The notes under the pieces are model-generated. The model saw only the letters and a program-made list of their open reading frames with translations. It was not told where the DNA came from and did not search any database. The position numbers and the translations under genes are program-made. Positions 48,929 through 57,002 of a stretch of 64,000 nt of DNA are shown one piece after another (the stretch's first letter is position 1; every line of letters starts with the position of its first letter). The stretch is taken from the NCBI RefSeq assembly GCF_003335045.1, contig NZ_QOZG01000002.1, forward strand, positions 496,001 to 560,000, written 5' to 3'. Source of the DNA: Paramesorhizobium salinisoli. Its GTDB lineage: Bacteria; Pseudomonadota; Alphaproteobacteria; Rhizobiales; Rhizobiaceae.

Positions 48929-50171
48929 CTTGCGCCACACCTTTGAGGAAGCTCGTGCCGTGCTTGCCGGCGGGCAGCCCGAGATGAGCCGCGACGGTCT
49001 CGCCTATATCGGCAAAGGTCGGCAGGATGCCGAGCGAGCCTGCTCCCGCTTTTATGGGACCAGCCCCCGCCACCAGCACGGGCACGCGCTCACGTGTATG
49101 GTCGGTGCCTTTCCAGGTCGGATCGCAGCCATGATCAGCCGTCAGGATCAGAAGGTCGCCGGGTTTCATCAGCGCCAGCACCTCCGGTAGCCTGCGGTCG
49201 AAGGCCTCAAGGGCGGCGGCGTAGCCCGGCACGTCGCGGCGATGGCCGTAGAGCATGTCGAAATCGACGAAATTGGTAAAGACGAGATCGCCATCGCGGG
49301 CTTGGCTTATCGCTTCAAGCGTCGCATCGAACAGCGCCATATTTCCGTTGGCCTTGCGCATATCGGGCACGCCCCTGTGGGCGAAAATGTCACCGATCTT
49401 GCCGACACCGATGACATTGCGCCCGGCTTGCGTCAGCCGATCGAGGACGGTCGGCTCCGGTGGCGGCACCGAATAGTCGCGGCGATTGCCGGTGCGTTCG
49501 AATGTCGAGGCTGTTTCTCCGATGAAAGGCCGGGCAATGACGCGTCCGATGTTGAGCGGATCGACCAGTTCGCGCGCGATGGCACACAGCGCATAAAGGC
49601 GCTCCAGGCCGAAATGCGCCTCGTGGGCGGCGATCTGGAGAACGGAATCGGTCGATGTGTAGAAGATCGGCTTGCCGGTGCGGATATGCTCCTCGCCGAA
49701 GCGCTCGATGATATCGGTGCCGGAGGCGTGGCAATTGCCTAGCGTGCCGGGGATTTCCGCGCGGCGGGCAATCTCTTCAAGCAGATCGGCGGAAAAGGCC
49801 GGCAAGGTTTGGGGAAAATATCCCCAGTCGAAGGATACTGGGACGCCGGCGATCTCCCAATGACCGGAGGGCGTATCCTTGCCGCGCGAAATCTCCTGCG
49901 CAGCACCCCACAGCCCATCAGGCATCACAGAGCCGTCAAGCCCTGCGGGAATTTTGCCCGTTGCCAGTTCCGCCGCCCGGGCAAGACCGAGCGCATTCAT
50001 GTTGGGAAGGGTGAGCGGGCCACTGCGCAATCCGTCCCGATCACCAGCGCCGGTCGCGCAGGCGGCGGCGATATGGCCCAGCGTATCGGCCCCCACATCT
50101 CCGAACTCTGCGGCATCCGGCGCACCGCCAATGCCGAAAGAATCAAGTACGAAAAGAAAGACCCGAGCCAT
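48921..50171 (-). CDS. deoB: Phosphopentomutase
   Basis: 416 aa alkaline-phosphatase superfamily enzyme. The metal-binding N-terminus [24 protein letters not shown], the [11 protein letters not shown] active-site stretch with its Thr nucleophile, and the C-terminal [19 protein letters not shown] metal site are all present. It interconverts ribose-1- and ribose-5-phosphate (and the deoxy forms) in nucleoside salvage. The start at 50171 gives the family N-terminus. It overlaps mutM by 8 bases and is divergent from the PhnD-like gene across a 215-base promoter region. Confidence 0.96.
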   Translation of the reverse strand: MARVFLFVLDSFGIGGAPDAAEFGDVGADTLGHIAAACATGAGDRDGLRSGPLTLPNMNALGLARAAELATGKIPAGLDGSVMPDGLWGAAQEISRGKDTPSGHWEIAGVPVSFDWGYFPQTLPAFSADLLEEIARRAEIPGTLGNCHASGTDIIERFGEEHIRTGKPIFYTSTDSVLQIAAHEAHFGLERLYALCAIARELVDPLNIGRVIARPFIGETASTFERTGNRRDYSVPPPEPTVLDRLTQAGRNVIGVGKIGDIFAHRGVPDMRKANGNMALFDATLEAISQARDGDLVFTNFVDFDMLYGHRRDVPGYAAALEAFDRRLPEVLALMKPGDLLILTADHGCDPTWKGTDHTRERVPVLVAGAGPIKAGAGSLGILPTFADIGETVAAHLGLPAGKHGTSFLKGVAQDA

Positions 50172-50274
50172 GCGCAATTTTCTTCCATTGTTGGGCATAC
50201 AGATAGGAGAAAACCTGCCCGAAGACAAACCACCTGCCGAGATATCGCGCATGGTAAACGCCACTCGATCCAAA

Positions 50275-50289
50275 TTAACGCTTTGTTAG
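50275..50289 (+). promoter_or_regulatory. CtrA-like site before the PhnD-like gene
   Basis: TTAA-N7-TTAG has one mismatch to TTAA-N7-TTAA. It lies about 97 bases upstream of the gene at 50387, in the spacer shared with deoB. A single site of this quality can arise by chance. Confidence 0.35.
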
Positions 50290-50342
50290 GGTCTGCACGG
50301 GCACAATCGCGCCAGGGACAAACAACGCATTAAAAAACTCCA

Positions 50343-50370
50343 AGTGGGCAACACACAACCAGTGGGCAAC
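50343..50370 (+). repeat. Direct repeat AGTGGGCAAC in the leader of the PhnD-like gene
   Basis: Two perfect copies (50343-50352 and 50361-50370) lie 18 bases apart, just before the GGGGG ribosome-binding region. They may be a regulator or RNA-binding site. Confidence 0.4.
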
Positions 50371-50386
50371 CAACGGGGGTTTTTTT

Positions 50387-51343
50387 ATGCTTTCAGCCCG
50401 TGTTCTTTCCAGAACGATATTGCTCGGCGTTCTCGCCGTCATGGGTCTCAGCGGTTCTGCTCATTCCGATCCCTTGGGGGACCGTCTGGCCAGTTCCCAG
50501 ACCAACTGGCGCAAGGATATGGGACGCTTTCGCATCGGCGTTGCGGCACCGCGCATCACCGAGCTCAATCCCGCTGAAATCGCCCGGCTGAAGTCTGCCT
50601 ACGCCACAGCGCTGGGCATGCCCGTCGAACTGGTGATCCTGCGGGATATTCCAGCTCTGATCGACGCCCAGGCAACCGAACGCATCGATTATGCGATGGA
50701 GACCGCCGCCGCTTATGCGGCCGCATACGCCGCCTGCGAATGCGTCGAGCCTCTGGTTGCTCCCGTCGGCGTCGACGGTTCACTCGGCATCCGGTCGATC
50801 CTGTTGTTACGAAAGGGCGTCGATGAAAAGGATCTGAAGAGCGCGCATATCGCGCTGCCGGGCGATGCGGCCAAGGCATCGGGATTCATCCCGATCTCGA
50901 CCTATATGCTCGCAGGCAATGATACACCCGTCGTCCGCGATAATTTCATCAACGCAGGCTCCACCGAGAATGCCGAAAAACTATTCGCTTCGGGCAAGAT
51001 CGACGGCTTTTTCGGCTGGGTGCCGGCCAGCGGGAACGAGAGGCAGCCTCGGGGCGGAACGCTATCAAGGCTGACCAGGCAAGGACTCGCTAAGGACGGC
51101 TATCGGATCGCCTGGGAATCCTCGCTTCTGCGCTACGGGCCGCATGCGGTGCGTGCCAATCTCGCACCGGAGGCAAAGCTCATCCTGCGCCGATTCCTCG
51201 TTTCCCTCTCCACGCGCGATCCAGAGACTTATGATCTTCTCGACCGCGTCCATGGCGGCGGGTTCGTTGCTGTCGGCACGGATGATTACCGCCTGCCGCT
51301 CAAGATGCTTTCGGCCATAACGGGTCAGGCAAAAGAGCTTTAG
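50387..51343 (+). CDS. PhnD-like periplasmic substrate-binding protein beside the Tad locus
   Basis: 318 aa. A signal peptide (residues 1 to about 27, GLSGSAHS|D) is followed by a PhnD/phosphonate-type binding domain (about 45-300: FRIGVAAPRIT, LGMPVELVILRDIPALIDAQATERIDYAMETAAAYAAAY). No permease or ATPase gene is adjacent. The gene sits next to the minus-strand TadE/TadF-like genes and has a CtrA-like site upstream. It may therefore serve the pilus or a sensor rather than import. Ligand unknown. Confidence 0.8.
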   Translation: MLSARVLSRTILLGVLAVMGLSGSAHSDPLGDRLASSQTNWRKDMGRFRIGVAAPRITELNPAEIARLKSAYATALGMPVELVILRDIPALIDAQATERIDYAMETAAAYAAAYAACECVEPLVAPVGVDGSLGIRSILLLRKGVDEKDLKSAHIALPGDAAKASGFIPISTYMLAGNDTPVVRDNFINAGSTENAEKLFASGKIDGFFGWVPASGNERQPRGGTLSRLTRQGLAKDGYRIAWESSLLRYGPHAVRANLAPEAKLILRRFLVSLSTRDPETYDLLDRVHGGGFVAVGTDDYRLPLKMLSAITGQAKEL

Positions 51344-51359
51344 AATATGCGGGCTGTTT

Positions 51360-51959
51360 TCAACAATTCGTACAAGCGATGACGGTCGAGTTGATCGGCT
51401 CGAAATAATAGGTTTCCGCCATGGGAAGACCGCCATTCACTGACACGATGTTGCCCATCCCCCAGGTCGTGATGGGCACGTAGGCCAAGGCGACTTCGAC
51501 CTTGATCAGAAACCTGCCAGCGGTCCGGAAGGAATCCGGGATATCGATCATAGCACCCGCCTCATCCTTCGACAGCTTGCCGCTGGCGTAAGACCAGTCA
51601 ATCGTGGCGGGCGGATTGTTCTGCTGGGCCGGGTCAACTTTGATGGCGGTAATCTTGATGCCGGGCTTGTCGCGATCATAGGGGAAAAGCGTCGCTTCAC
51701 CGATCTGGACGATATCGTCGAGCCGGTCTCTGGTTACATCATATTGCTGGGCAGCGACGATATTGGCGATGATGCCAGCAGCCCGGCTGACATTCTTGTT
51801 GGTCTCGATGGCCTCGGAGAGATCGACGGCGCCGAGATAGACCAGGATGATGAGCGGTGCGACCAGGACGAATTCCACCGCTGCGGCACCGGATCTATCT
51901 TTCCTGAACCGGCTAACAATATCGGCAAGCGCACTCCCCTGCCCCTGTCCAATCAGCAT
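51360..51959 (-). CDS. TadE/TadF-like minor pseudopilin (second of two)
   Basis: 199 aa with GAGGGGGAA upstream of the ATG. A short cytoplasmic basic segment ends in RFRKDRSGAAAVEFVLVAPLIILVYLGAVDLSEAIE (about residues 17-52), the TadE-type helix with the prepilin-like G|AAAVEF cleavage site. The periplasmic domain (about 60-199) ends in a Cys pair (ACTNC). TadE and TadF are processed by the prepilin peptidase and support Flp pilus assembly. It follows the other TadE-like gene by 31 bases on the same strand. Confidence 0.87.
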   Translation of the reverse strand: MLIGQGQGSALADIVSRFRKDRSGAAAVEFVLVAPLIILVYLGAVDLSEAIETNKNVSRAAGIIANIVAAQQYDVTRDRLDDIVQIGEATLFPYDRDKPGIKITAIKVDPAQQNNPPATIDWSYASGKLSKDEAGAMIDIPDSFRTAGRFLIKVEVALAYVPITTWGMGNIVSVNGGLPMAETYYFEPINSTVIACTNC

Positions 51960-51990
51960 TTTGATTTCCCCCTCGATCCGCAGATGCTTT

Positions 51991-52569
51991 TCATTCGCCA
52001 GGAAAAGGTTCGTTCTGCCAGGTATTCGTTGCGAACAGCGGCAGTTTTCCGTCGCCCGTGCTATTCATTTGCCGGCGCATGATGTCGGTGAGCAGAGGCC
52101 AGCGATAAAGCACGTTGAGCTGGTTGATAGACCCCGGCCCGCCAGGATCGACGATATCGCCACCTCTCAGCCTGCCCGCGGCATCGATGATGTCGCTCTT
52201 CGGCACGATGGAATAGCTCGGATAGGTTTGCAGATTGGCTGTGAGCTCGGGGCAGCCTGACGGAACGAAAATTGCGAGCCGATCGCAGATCAAATCGTGC
52301 AGATTGCCGCCCGCCACATCAGTCGCCTTCAATTCGCCGGTGCGCAACTGCCTGGCTATCCTGTCGGTCGCGTCGGAGAGAAGCTGCTGTCCCATGAAGC
52401 TGACGCATATCTCGATGACCGAGAAGATCAGAAGCAAGAAGGGAAAGATCAGCACCGCGAATTCGATCGCCGTCGTGCCGCTCCGGTCGCGCCGGAAGGC
52501 GTGCAGCAACGTCTTCAGCCGAATTGATGGCTTATTTTCCGGCTCCGCCGCAAAATTTGCGTCCCACAT
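51991..52569 (-). CDS. TadE-like minor pseudopilin (first of two)
   Basis: 192 aa. After a 30-residue cytoplasmic N-terminus comes RRDRSGTTAIEFAVLIFPFLLLIFSVIEICVSFM, the TadE signature with the processing site before TTAIEF. The periplasmic part has Cys in LICDRL and SGCPEL and ends QNEPFPGE. It probably forms an operon with the following pseudopilin. The TTTA-N7-TTAACCAT site at 52678-52696 lies about 110 bases upstream. Confidence 0.9.
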   Translation of the reverse strand: MWDANFAAEPENKPSIRLKTLLHAFRRDRSGTTAIEFAVLIFPFLLLIFSVIEICVSFMGQQLLSDATDRIARQLRTGELKATDVAGGNLHDLICDRLAIFVPSGCPELTANLQTYPSYSIVPKSDIIDAAGRLRGGDIVDPGGPGSINQLNVLYRWPLLTDIMRRQMNSTGDGKLPLFATNTWQNEPFPGE

Positions 52570-52677
52570 GTCCCACTATCCCACTGCCCCTTATATGGGC
52601 CCCTTATATGGCCGGGATCATAGGCACGGATATCTTGCTTTCCCGTTTGGGAGCGAAAGCAAATTCGAGGGAAAGAC

Positions 52678-52696
52678 TTTAAGGTCCATTAACCAT
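52678..52696 (+). promoter_or_regulatory. CtrA-like box upstream of the TadE-like operon
   Basis: TTTA-N7-TTAACCAT matches 11 of 12 defined positions of the CtrA consensus. It lies between the TadE-like gene (start 52569) and the CpaC N-domain gene, both on the minus strand. Confidence 0.55.
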
Positions 52697-52712
52697 GATG
52701 AGGCGGAACGTT

Positions 52713-53129
52713 TCAGTTGACCGCGCCGTCGCCCTGATAGGCGTTTTCGCAATATGGCGTGCAGGACAGCATCTGCAGGTCCGCGCGGCGATAAACCCGC
52801 GTGGTTCTGGAATCGTCGCGGCTGACGACGATCTGGTCGTCGATGATGGCGGCGCCGTCCGCATCCATGATGACGATATTGGTGACGCCGAAGCCCTTGC
52901 CGGTCAGAACCACCGTTTTTGAATCCTGCACGACCGCGTCGGCGATCGCCGGATTGCCGATGACCACCGTATCGGCAGGACGCGCCAGGCGAAGAATTCG
53001 GGCCTGATTGGTGACGAGCTTGATGTCCTCATCGGCCGCAGCGCCGCCGGAACTTGCGAACAGCGCCATGAGAAGGGCCGACGCCGCCCATATCGCGCGC
53101 CCCAGATCGTATCGGCCTCTATATGACAC
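52713..53129 (-). CDS. Free-standing pilus-formation N-terminal domain protein (CpaC N-domain paralogue)
   Basis: 138 aa from a GTG at 53129 with GGGAG 7 bases upstream. A signal peptide (about residues 1-32, ending GGAAA|DE) precedes one domain like the N-terminus of secretin CpaC. Compare KLVTNQARILRLARPADTVVIGNPAIADAV here with the KSIVIDLPRDAYDILVANPDVADAV stretch in CpaC. No secretin domain follows, and the short C-terminus has two Cys (LSCTPYCENAY). It may be a secretin pilotin or periplasmic accessory of the Tad machine. Upstream lies the shared spacer to flp. Confidence 0.82.
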   Translation of the reverse strand: MSYRGRYDLGRAIWAASALLMALFASSGGAAADEDIKLVTNQARILRLARPADTVVIGNPAIADAVVQDSKTVVLTGKGFGVTNIVIMDADGAAIIDDQIVVSRDDSRTTRVYRRADLQMLSCTPYCENAYQGDGAVN

Positions 53130-53482
53130 TTGGATACTCCCGCCCCGGCAAATCCCTGCCTGAAAATGAAGGAGATTGGTGAAGGAACGATTAAGCGGCG
53201 ACAGGCCAGATCGGCGCTTATCCGGTGGCCGGATCAATATTCGAGCGCATTTCCTCGCGGGCAAATCGTGGAATGAAACAGCGCCGCGGCATTACTTAAA
53301 AACGACTGGAAAATATTTCCGTTGAATTAACCAAACCCCAGCAAGTCGCGGATTTACCTTTTCCTAATCGTGTTCTTTAAGGCGATTGCAATCCTGCGCC
53401 CCTAGGTTCCGGTCATCCGATCAACGAGATCAAAAACGGTTGACGGAGTGCTGTACCAACAAAGATCTTAGGAGCCAAAATC
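53130..53482. other. Divergent promoter region between the CpaC N-domain gene and flp
   Basis: 353 bases with no credible gene. AT-rich motifs are concentrated at 53285-53390, including TTAACCAA (53327-53334) and a degenerate CtrA-like TTTA-N7-CTAA (53353-53367). No clean sigma-70 promoter was found. It presumably carries the strong flp promoter. Confidence 0.5.
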
Positions 53483-53674
53483 ATGAAGAACCTTTTCGCA
53501 CGTTTCGCCAAGGATGAATCCGGCGCAACCGCCATCGAATACGGCCTGATCGCTGCGCTTATTTCTGTCGCCATCATCGGCGGCGCAACGACCCTCGGCA
53601 CAAGCATCGACTCGAAGTTGCAAGGCATCTCTGAAACGCTTGATGGCGCAGTCGCAGTCCCGGCCGCCGATTAA
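53483..53674 (+). CDS. flp: Flp family type IVb major pilin
   Basis: 63 aa with AGGAGCC before the ATG. A short leader (MKNLFARFAKDESG) is cut after G14, followed by the Flp motif ATAIEYGLIAALISVAIIGG with Glu at mature position 5 and Tyr at 6. The C-terminus is short and rich in Ser, Ala and Asp. It polymerises into the Tad pilus that mediates surface adhesion. A hairpin follows 15 bases downstream, then a second, smaller Flp-like gene and cpaA. Confidence 0.96.
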   Translation: MKNLFARFAKDESGATAIEYGLIAALISVAIIGGATTLGTSIDSKLQGISETLDGAVAVPAAD

Positions 53675-53688
53675 TTCAGCCTAATCAG

Positions 53689-53718
53689 ATTAACCGCCCG
53701 ATCCCTTGGGCGGTTAAT
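53689..53718 (+). terminator. Hairpin between the two flp genes (attenuator-like)
   Basis: ATTAACCGCCC and GGGCGGTTAAT form a perfect 11-bp stem around 8 bases. No long T tract follows, so it is more likely a partial terminator or message-stabilising hairpin that sets flp above the downstream cpa genes. Confidence 0.7.
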
Positions 53719-53755
53719 CCATGAAAGTCGTTGCGTTTAAAGGAAATCGCATCCG

Positions 53756-53929
53756 ATGCTTGTTCTCAAACGCTTCCTCTGTGACCGGACTGCTTCAGCC
53801 GCAATAGAGTACGGATTGATCGGCGCGCTCGTATCGGTCGCCATTCTTGCCGGGCTACTGCAGCTTTCAGCCAGCTTGGAAGGACAGTTCGACTACGTCG
53901 TGACACGTGTGTCAGACGTAATGCAATAG
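53756..53929 (+). CDS. Second Flp-like pilin, short and atypical
   Basis: 57 aa. It aligns with the flp product through AAIEYGLIGALVSVAILAG (flp has TAIEYGLIAALISVAIIGG). Glu and Tyr of the Flp motif are kept, but the residue before the predicted cleavage site is Ala13 instead of Gly. The leader carries a Cys (MLVLKRFLCDRTA), and the C-terminus EGQFDYVVTRVSDVMQ is unlike flp. AAAGGA lies about 12 bases before the ATG. It sits between flp and cpaA on the same strand, in the position of a minor pilin. Confidence 0.8.
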   Translation: MLVLKRFLCDRTASAAIEYGLIGALVSVAILAGLLQLSASLEGQFDYVVTRVSDVMQ

Positions 53930-53956
53930 GCTTTGCAACTGGCTTTGGGGGAAGCA

Positions 53957-54478
53957 ATGATCGAAGCGGCCATTCTCGTCATATTTCCGTTCGCGATGGT
54001 CTTCGCCGCGATCTCCGATCTTCTGTCGATGACCATCCAGAACCGGGTTTCGCTGATCCTGGTCGGCGCATTCGCCGTTCTCGCGCCGCTGACCGGCATG
54101 GGTTGGGATGTCTACGTCATGCATTTCGCCGCCGGATTTGTCGTATTGGCACTAACGTTCGGCCTTTTCGCCATGCGCGCCCTAGGCGGGGGCGATGCCA
54201 AGCTGATGGCGGCGACCGCACTGTGGTTCGGCCTGAACACCAGCCTGGTAAGCTATCTCTTCACCGCATCCGTGCTCGGCGGCATGCTGACGCTGGCAAT
54301 CCTCGCCTATCGTGGATCGCCGATGGCGGTCGTCGCAGGACGTTTCGAATTCATGCGCCGTCTGGCGCAGCACGATATCGGCATTCCCTATGGCATCGCG
54401 CTGGGCGCGGCCGGTCTTCTCACCTTTCCGCAATCGGTATTGGGCATATGGGTTCTCGGGCGGCTTTCGTCGCTTTGA
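53957..54478 (+). CDS. cpaA: Type IV prepilin peptidase CpaA/TadV
   Basis: 173 aa from the ATG at 53957, behind GGGGGAAG. It is a short A24 peptidase without the N-methylation domain, with about six membrane helices. The two catalytic aspartates lie in FAAISDLLSMTIQNRVS and ALGGGDAKLMAA. It cuts the leader from Flp and the TadE-like proteins at the inner membrane. It comes 27 bases after the second pilin and 110 bases before cpaB. Confidence 0.94.
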   Translation: MIEAAILVIFPFAMVFAAISDLLSMTIQNRVSLILVGAFAVLAPLTGMGWDVYVMHFAAGFVVLALTFGLFAMRALGGGDAKLMAATALWFGLNTSLVSYLFTASVLGGMLTLAILAYRGSPMAVVAGRFEFMRRLAQHDIGIPYGIALGAAGLLTFPQSVLGIWVLGRLSSL

Positions 54479-54502
54479 ACCGCTGATCTTTTCGGCCCCG
54501 TC

Positions 54503-54521
54503 ATAAGATTAAATTAACCAT
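54503..54521 (+). promoter_or_regulatory. CtrA-like box upstream of cpaB
   Basis: ATAA-N7-TTAACCAT matches 11 of 12 positions of the CtrA consensus. It ends 67 bases before the cpaB ATG, in the only sizeable gap of the cpa operon, suggesting a second promoter here. Confidence 0.55.
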
Positions 54522-54588
54522 AATTACACGATTCCCGCTGCATGGTCGTGCCTACGTGTTTGGGGCACGTTTGTGCGGGGTGGGACCA

Positions 54589-55398
54589 ATGAAATCAGCA
54601 CGACTGGTCATTTTGGCCGTAGCGGCCATGGCTGCCGCGGGCGCGGGCATTATAGCGATGAACATGACGGCGGCACCGCCTGATGTCGTGGAAACCGTCG
54701 CGCCTGTACCGCAGATCCAGTTGCAGGATGTTCTCGTCGCCACCGAAAATCTCGGCGTCGGCGCCGAGGTGCGTGACCAATTGCGCTGGCAGCCCTGGCC
54801 GGCCGAGGCGATCAGCGACGGCTATATCACGCGCGACGCCGAGCCGCAGGCCATTGGCGATCTCAAGGGATCGACCGTGCGGCTGCAGCTCATGGCCGGC
54901 GAGCCTATCCGCAAGGCCAAGCTGATCGGTCCGGGCCAGAGCTTCATGTCTTCGATGCTGCCGCCGGGCATGCGCGCCGTGGCGACGCAGATTTCGGCCG
55001 ATACGTCGGCGGGCGGTTTCATCCTCCCCAATGATTTCGTCGATGTCATCATGACACGGCGCAGACAGGAGACCGGCAATTCAGGTCCGGCCTTCCTGAC
55101 GGAAACCATCCTGCAGAATATTCGGGTTCTGGCCATCGACCAGGCCATCCAGGAAGACGAAAAAGGCAACAAGGTCATCGTCGGCCAGACGGCTACGCTG
55201 GAACTGACCCCGCAGCAGGCGGAAATCATCATCGTCGCCCAACAGATGGCGGACCGGCTGAGCCTCGCGCTGCGCTCGACGCATGACGCCCAGGAGCCGG
55301 CGGGCGAAGAGGCCGACTATCTCGTTTCGGCGCCCGGGCGGCGCGGAACCGTGAAACTCATCAAATCGGGAACCGTGACGGAAGTGGGAGCACGATGA
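54589..55398 (+). CDS. cpaB: Flp pilus assembly protein CpaB (RcpC)
   Basis: 269 aa. An N-terminal helix (KSARLVILAVAAMAAAGAGIIAM) precedes an SAF domain (about 48-110: VLVATENLGVGAEVRDQLRWQPWP) and the CpaB-type core (RAVATQISADTSAGGFILPNDFVDVIMTRR). It is a periplasmic protein needed for secretin assembly or function. The ATG at 54589 follows GGGGTGGGACC. Its stop overlaps cpaC by ATGA. Confidence 0.95.
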   Translation: MKSARLVILAVAAMAAAGAGIIAMNMTAAPPDVVETVAPVPQIQLQDVLVATENLGVGAEVRDQLRWQPWPAEAISDGYITRDAEPQAIGDLKGSTVRLQLMAGEPIRKAKLIGPGQSFMSSMLPPGMRAVATQISADTSAGGFILPNDFVDVIMTRRRQETGNSGPAFLTETILQNIRVLAIDQAIQEDEKGNKVIVGQTATLELTPQQAEIIIVAQQMADRLSLALRSTHDAQEPAGEEADYLVSAPGRRGTVKLIKSGTVTEVGAR

Positions 55399-56987
55399 TC
55401 ACCATGGGGGGCATTTTGTCTATCCGGGGCGGCAATCACGGAATTTCCGCAACGCGCTTCGCCCGGCTTTTGGCCGCCGGCACGGCGCTGTTCGCAACGG
55501 CGGCGACCGGCCTGCTAGTGCCGCAGACCCGTGCCGAAAGCAATGTCGTGCAACTCGCGGGCCAGAATGGCGGGTCCAAACGCGTCAAGCTCGGCCTGAA
55601 CAAATCCATCGTCATCGACCTGCCGCGCGACGCCTATGACATATTGGTCGCCAATCCTGACGTCGCGGATGCGGTAACGCGCACGGCGCGGCGCATCTAT
55701 CTCTTCGGTAAACAGGTCGGCCAGACCAACATATTCGTCTTCGGGCCGAATGGCGAGCAGATCGCCAGCCTCGATCTGGAGATCGAGCGCGATGTCACCG
55801 GCCTCAACCACTATCTGAAAAAATATATTCCCGGATCGGAGATCACCGTCGAGCTGATCAACGACAACGTGGTTTTGACCGGAACGGTGCAGACGCCCCA
55901 GGACGCGGCGCAGGCCGCCAAGCTGGCAGGGCTGTTCGTATCGGGTGGCGAGGCTACGACCGGTCAGTACGCGACCACGGCCTCTGCGCCGACCGACGGC
56001 GGCGGCGTCGATATCAACAATCCTGATTCGGAACGTCGCGCCAGCAAGATCGTCAACATGATCAAGATCACCGGCGAGGACCAGGTGACGCTGAAGGTGA
56101 CGGTGGCCGAGGTCAACCGCTCGGTGATGAAACAGCTCGGCGTCAACATGATCGGATCGGGAAGTGCCAACGGCATCAGCTATGGCGGCATTTCGGAAAA
56201 TATCGCCGGCTTCGTCGGCAAGGCAATCAGCAATTCCGGCGCTGCTGTCACAGGCCAGTTCGGCAGCGGAACCCTCAGCGCCTATCTTAACGCCATGGAA
56301 CTGGCGGGGGTGATGAAGACGTTGGCCGAGCCCACGCTGACGGCCATCTCCGGTGAAAAGGCGGTCTTCAAGGTCGGCGGCGAATACAATATTATCAGTG
56401 GCCAGGACGTCGAGGTCAACGACGTTACGGGCAAGGAAAGGCCCGTCATCACGCATGAGAAGATCGAGTACGGCATCGGCCTCGAATTCATGCCGGTGGT
56501 GCTCTCTCCCGGCCGCATCAGCCTGAAAGTGCGCACCTCCGTTTCCGAGCCCGTCCTCGAATCGTCCATCGCCATGAGCGGCGGCATATCGGGCCCATCC
56601 GGCAATATCCTTTCGCTGCGCAAGCGGCTGGCCGACACGACCGTCGAGTTGCCGTCGGGCGGCTCGATGATGATCGCCGGGCTCATTCGCGACGAAACCC
56701 GGCAGGCGATCTCGGGATATCCCGGGCTCTCAAAAATCCCGGTTCTCGGCGCGCTTTTCCGCAGCCGCGATTTCGTGCGCAACGAGACCGAACTGGTCAT
56801 CCTGATCACGCCCTATCTGGTGCGCCCCGTGGCACGCACGCAGCTTGCCCGCCCCGACGACAATCTGGCGGCGGCGAGCGATGCGGCCGGCTACATCCTC
56901 GGCCGCGTCAATCGTGTCTACGGCACAACCCAGGCTCAACTGCCGCCCGGCCGCTACCACGGCGCCGTCGGTTACATCTACAAATAA
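55395..56987 (+). CDS. cpaC: Flp pilus outer-membrane secretin CpaC (RcpA)
   Basis: 530 aa. A signal peptide (to about residue 47, PQTRA|ES) precedes a pilus-formation N-domain (about 60-130), a BON-like repeat (EITVELINDNVVLTGTVQTPQDAAQAAKLA) and the secretin domain (about 285-490: MELAGVMKTLAEPTLTAISGEKAVFKVGGEY; VELPSGGSMMIAGLIRDETRQ). It forms the outer-membrane channel for the pilus. It is translationally coupled to cpaB. Confidence 0.96.
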   Translation: MITMGGILSIRGGNHGISATRFARLLAAGTALFATAATGLLVPQTRAESNVVQLAGQNGGSKRVKLGLNKSIVIDLPRDAYDILVANPDVADAVTRTARRIYLFGKQVGQTNIFVFGPNGEQIASLDLEIERDVTGLNHYLKKYIPGSEITVELINDNVVLTGTVQTPQDAAQAAKLAGLFVSGGEATTGQYATTASAPTDGGGVDINNPDSERRASKIVNMIKITGEDQVTLKVTVAEVNRSVMKQLGVNMIGSGSANGISYGGISENIAGFVGKAISNSGAAVTGQFGSGTLSAYLNAMELAGVMKTLAEPTLTAISGEKAVFKVGGEYNIISGQDVEVNDVTGKERPVITHEKIEYGIGLEFMPVVLSPGRISLKVRTSVSEPVLESSIAMSGGISGPSGNILSLRKRLADTTVELPSGGSMMIAGLIRDETRQAISGYPGLSKIPVLGALFRSRDFVRNETELVILITPYLVRPVARTQLARPDDNLAAASDAAGYILGRVNRVYGTTQAQLPPGRYHGAVGYIYK

Positions 56988-57002
56988 GCGAGGAATGCGG
57001 TG

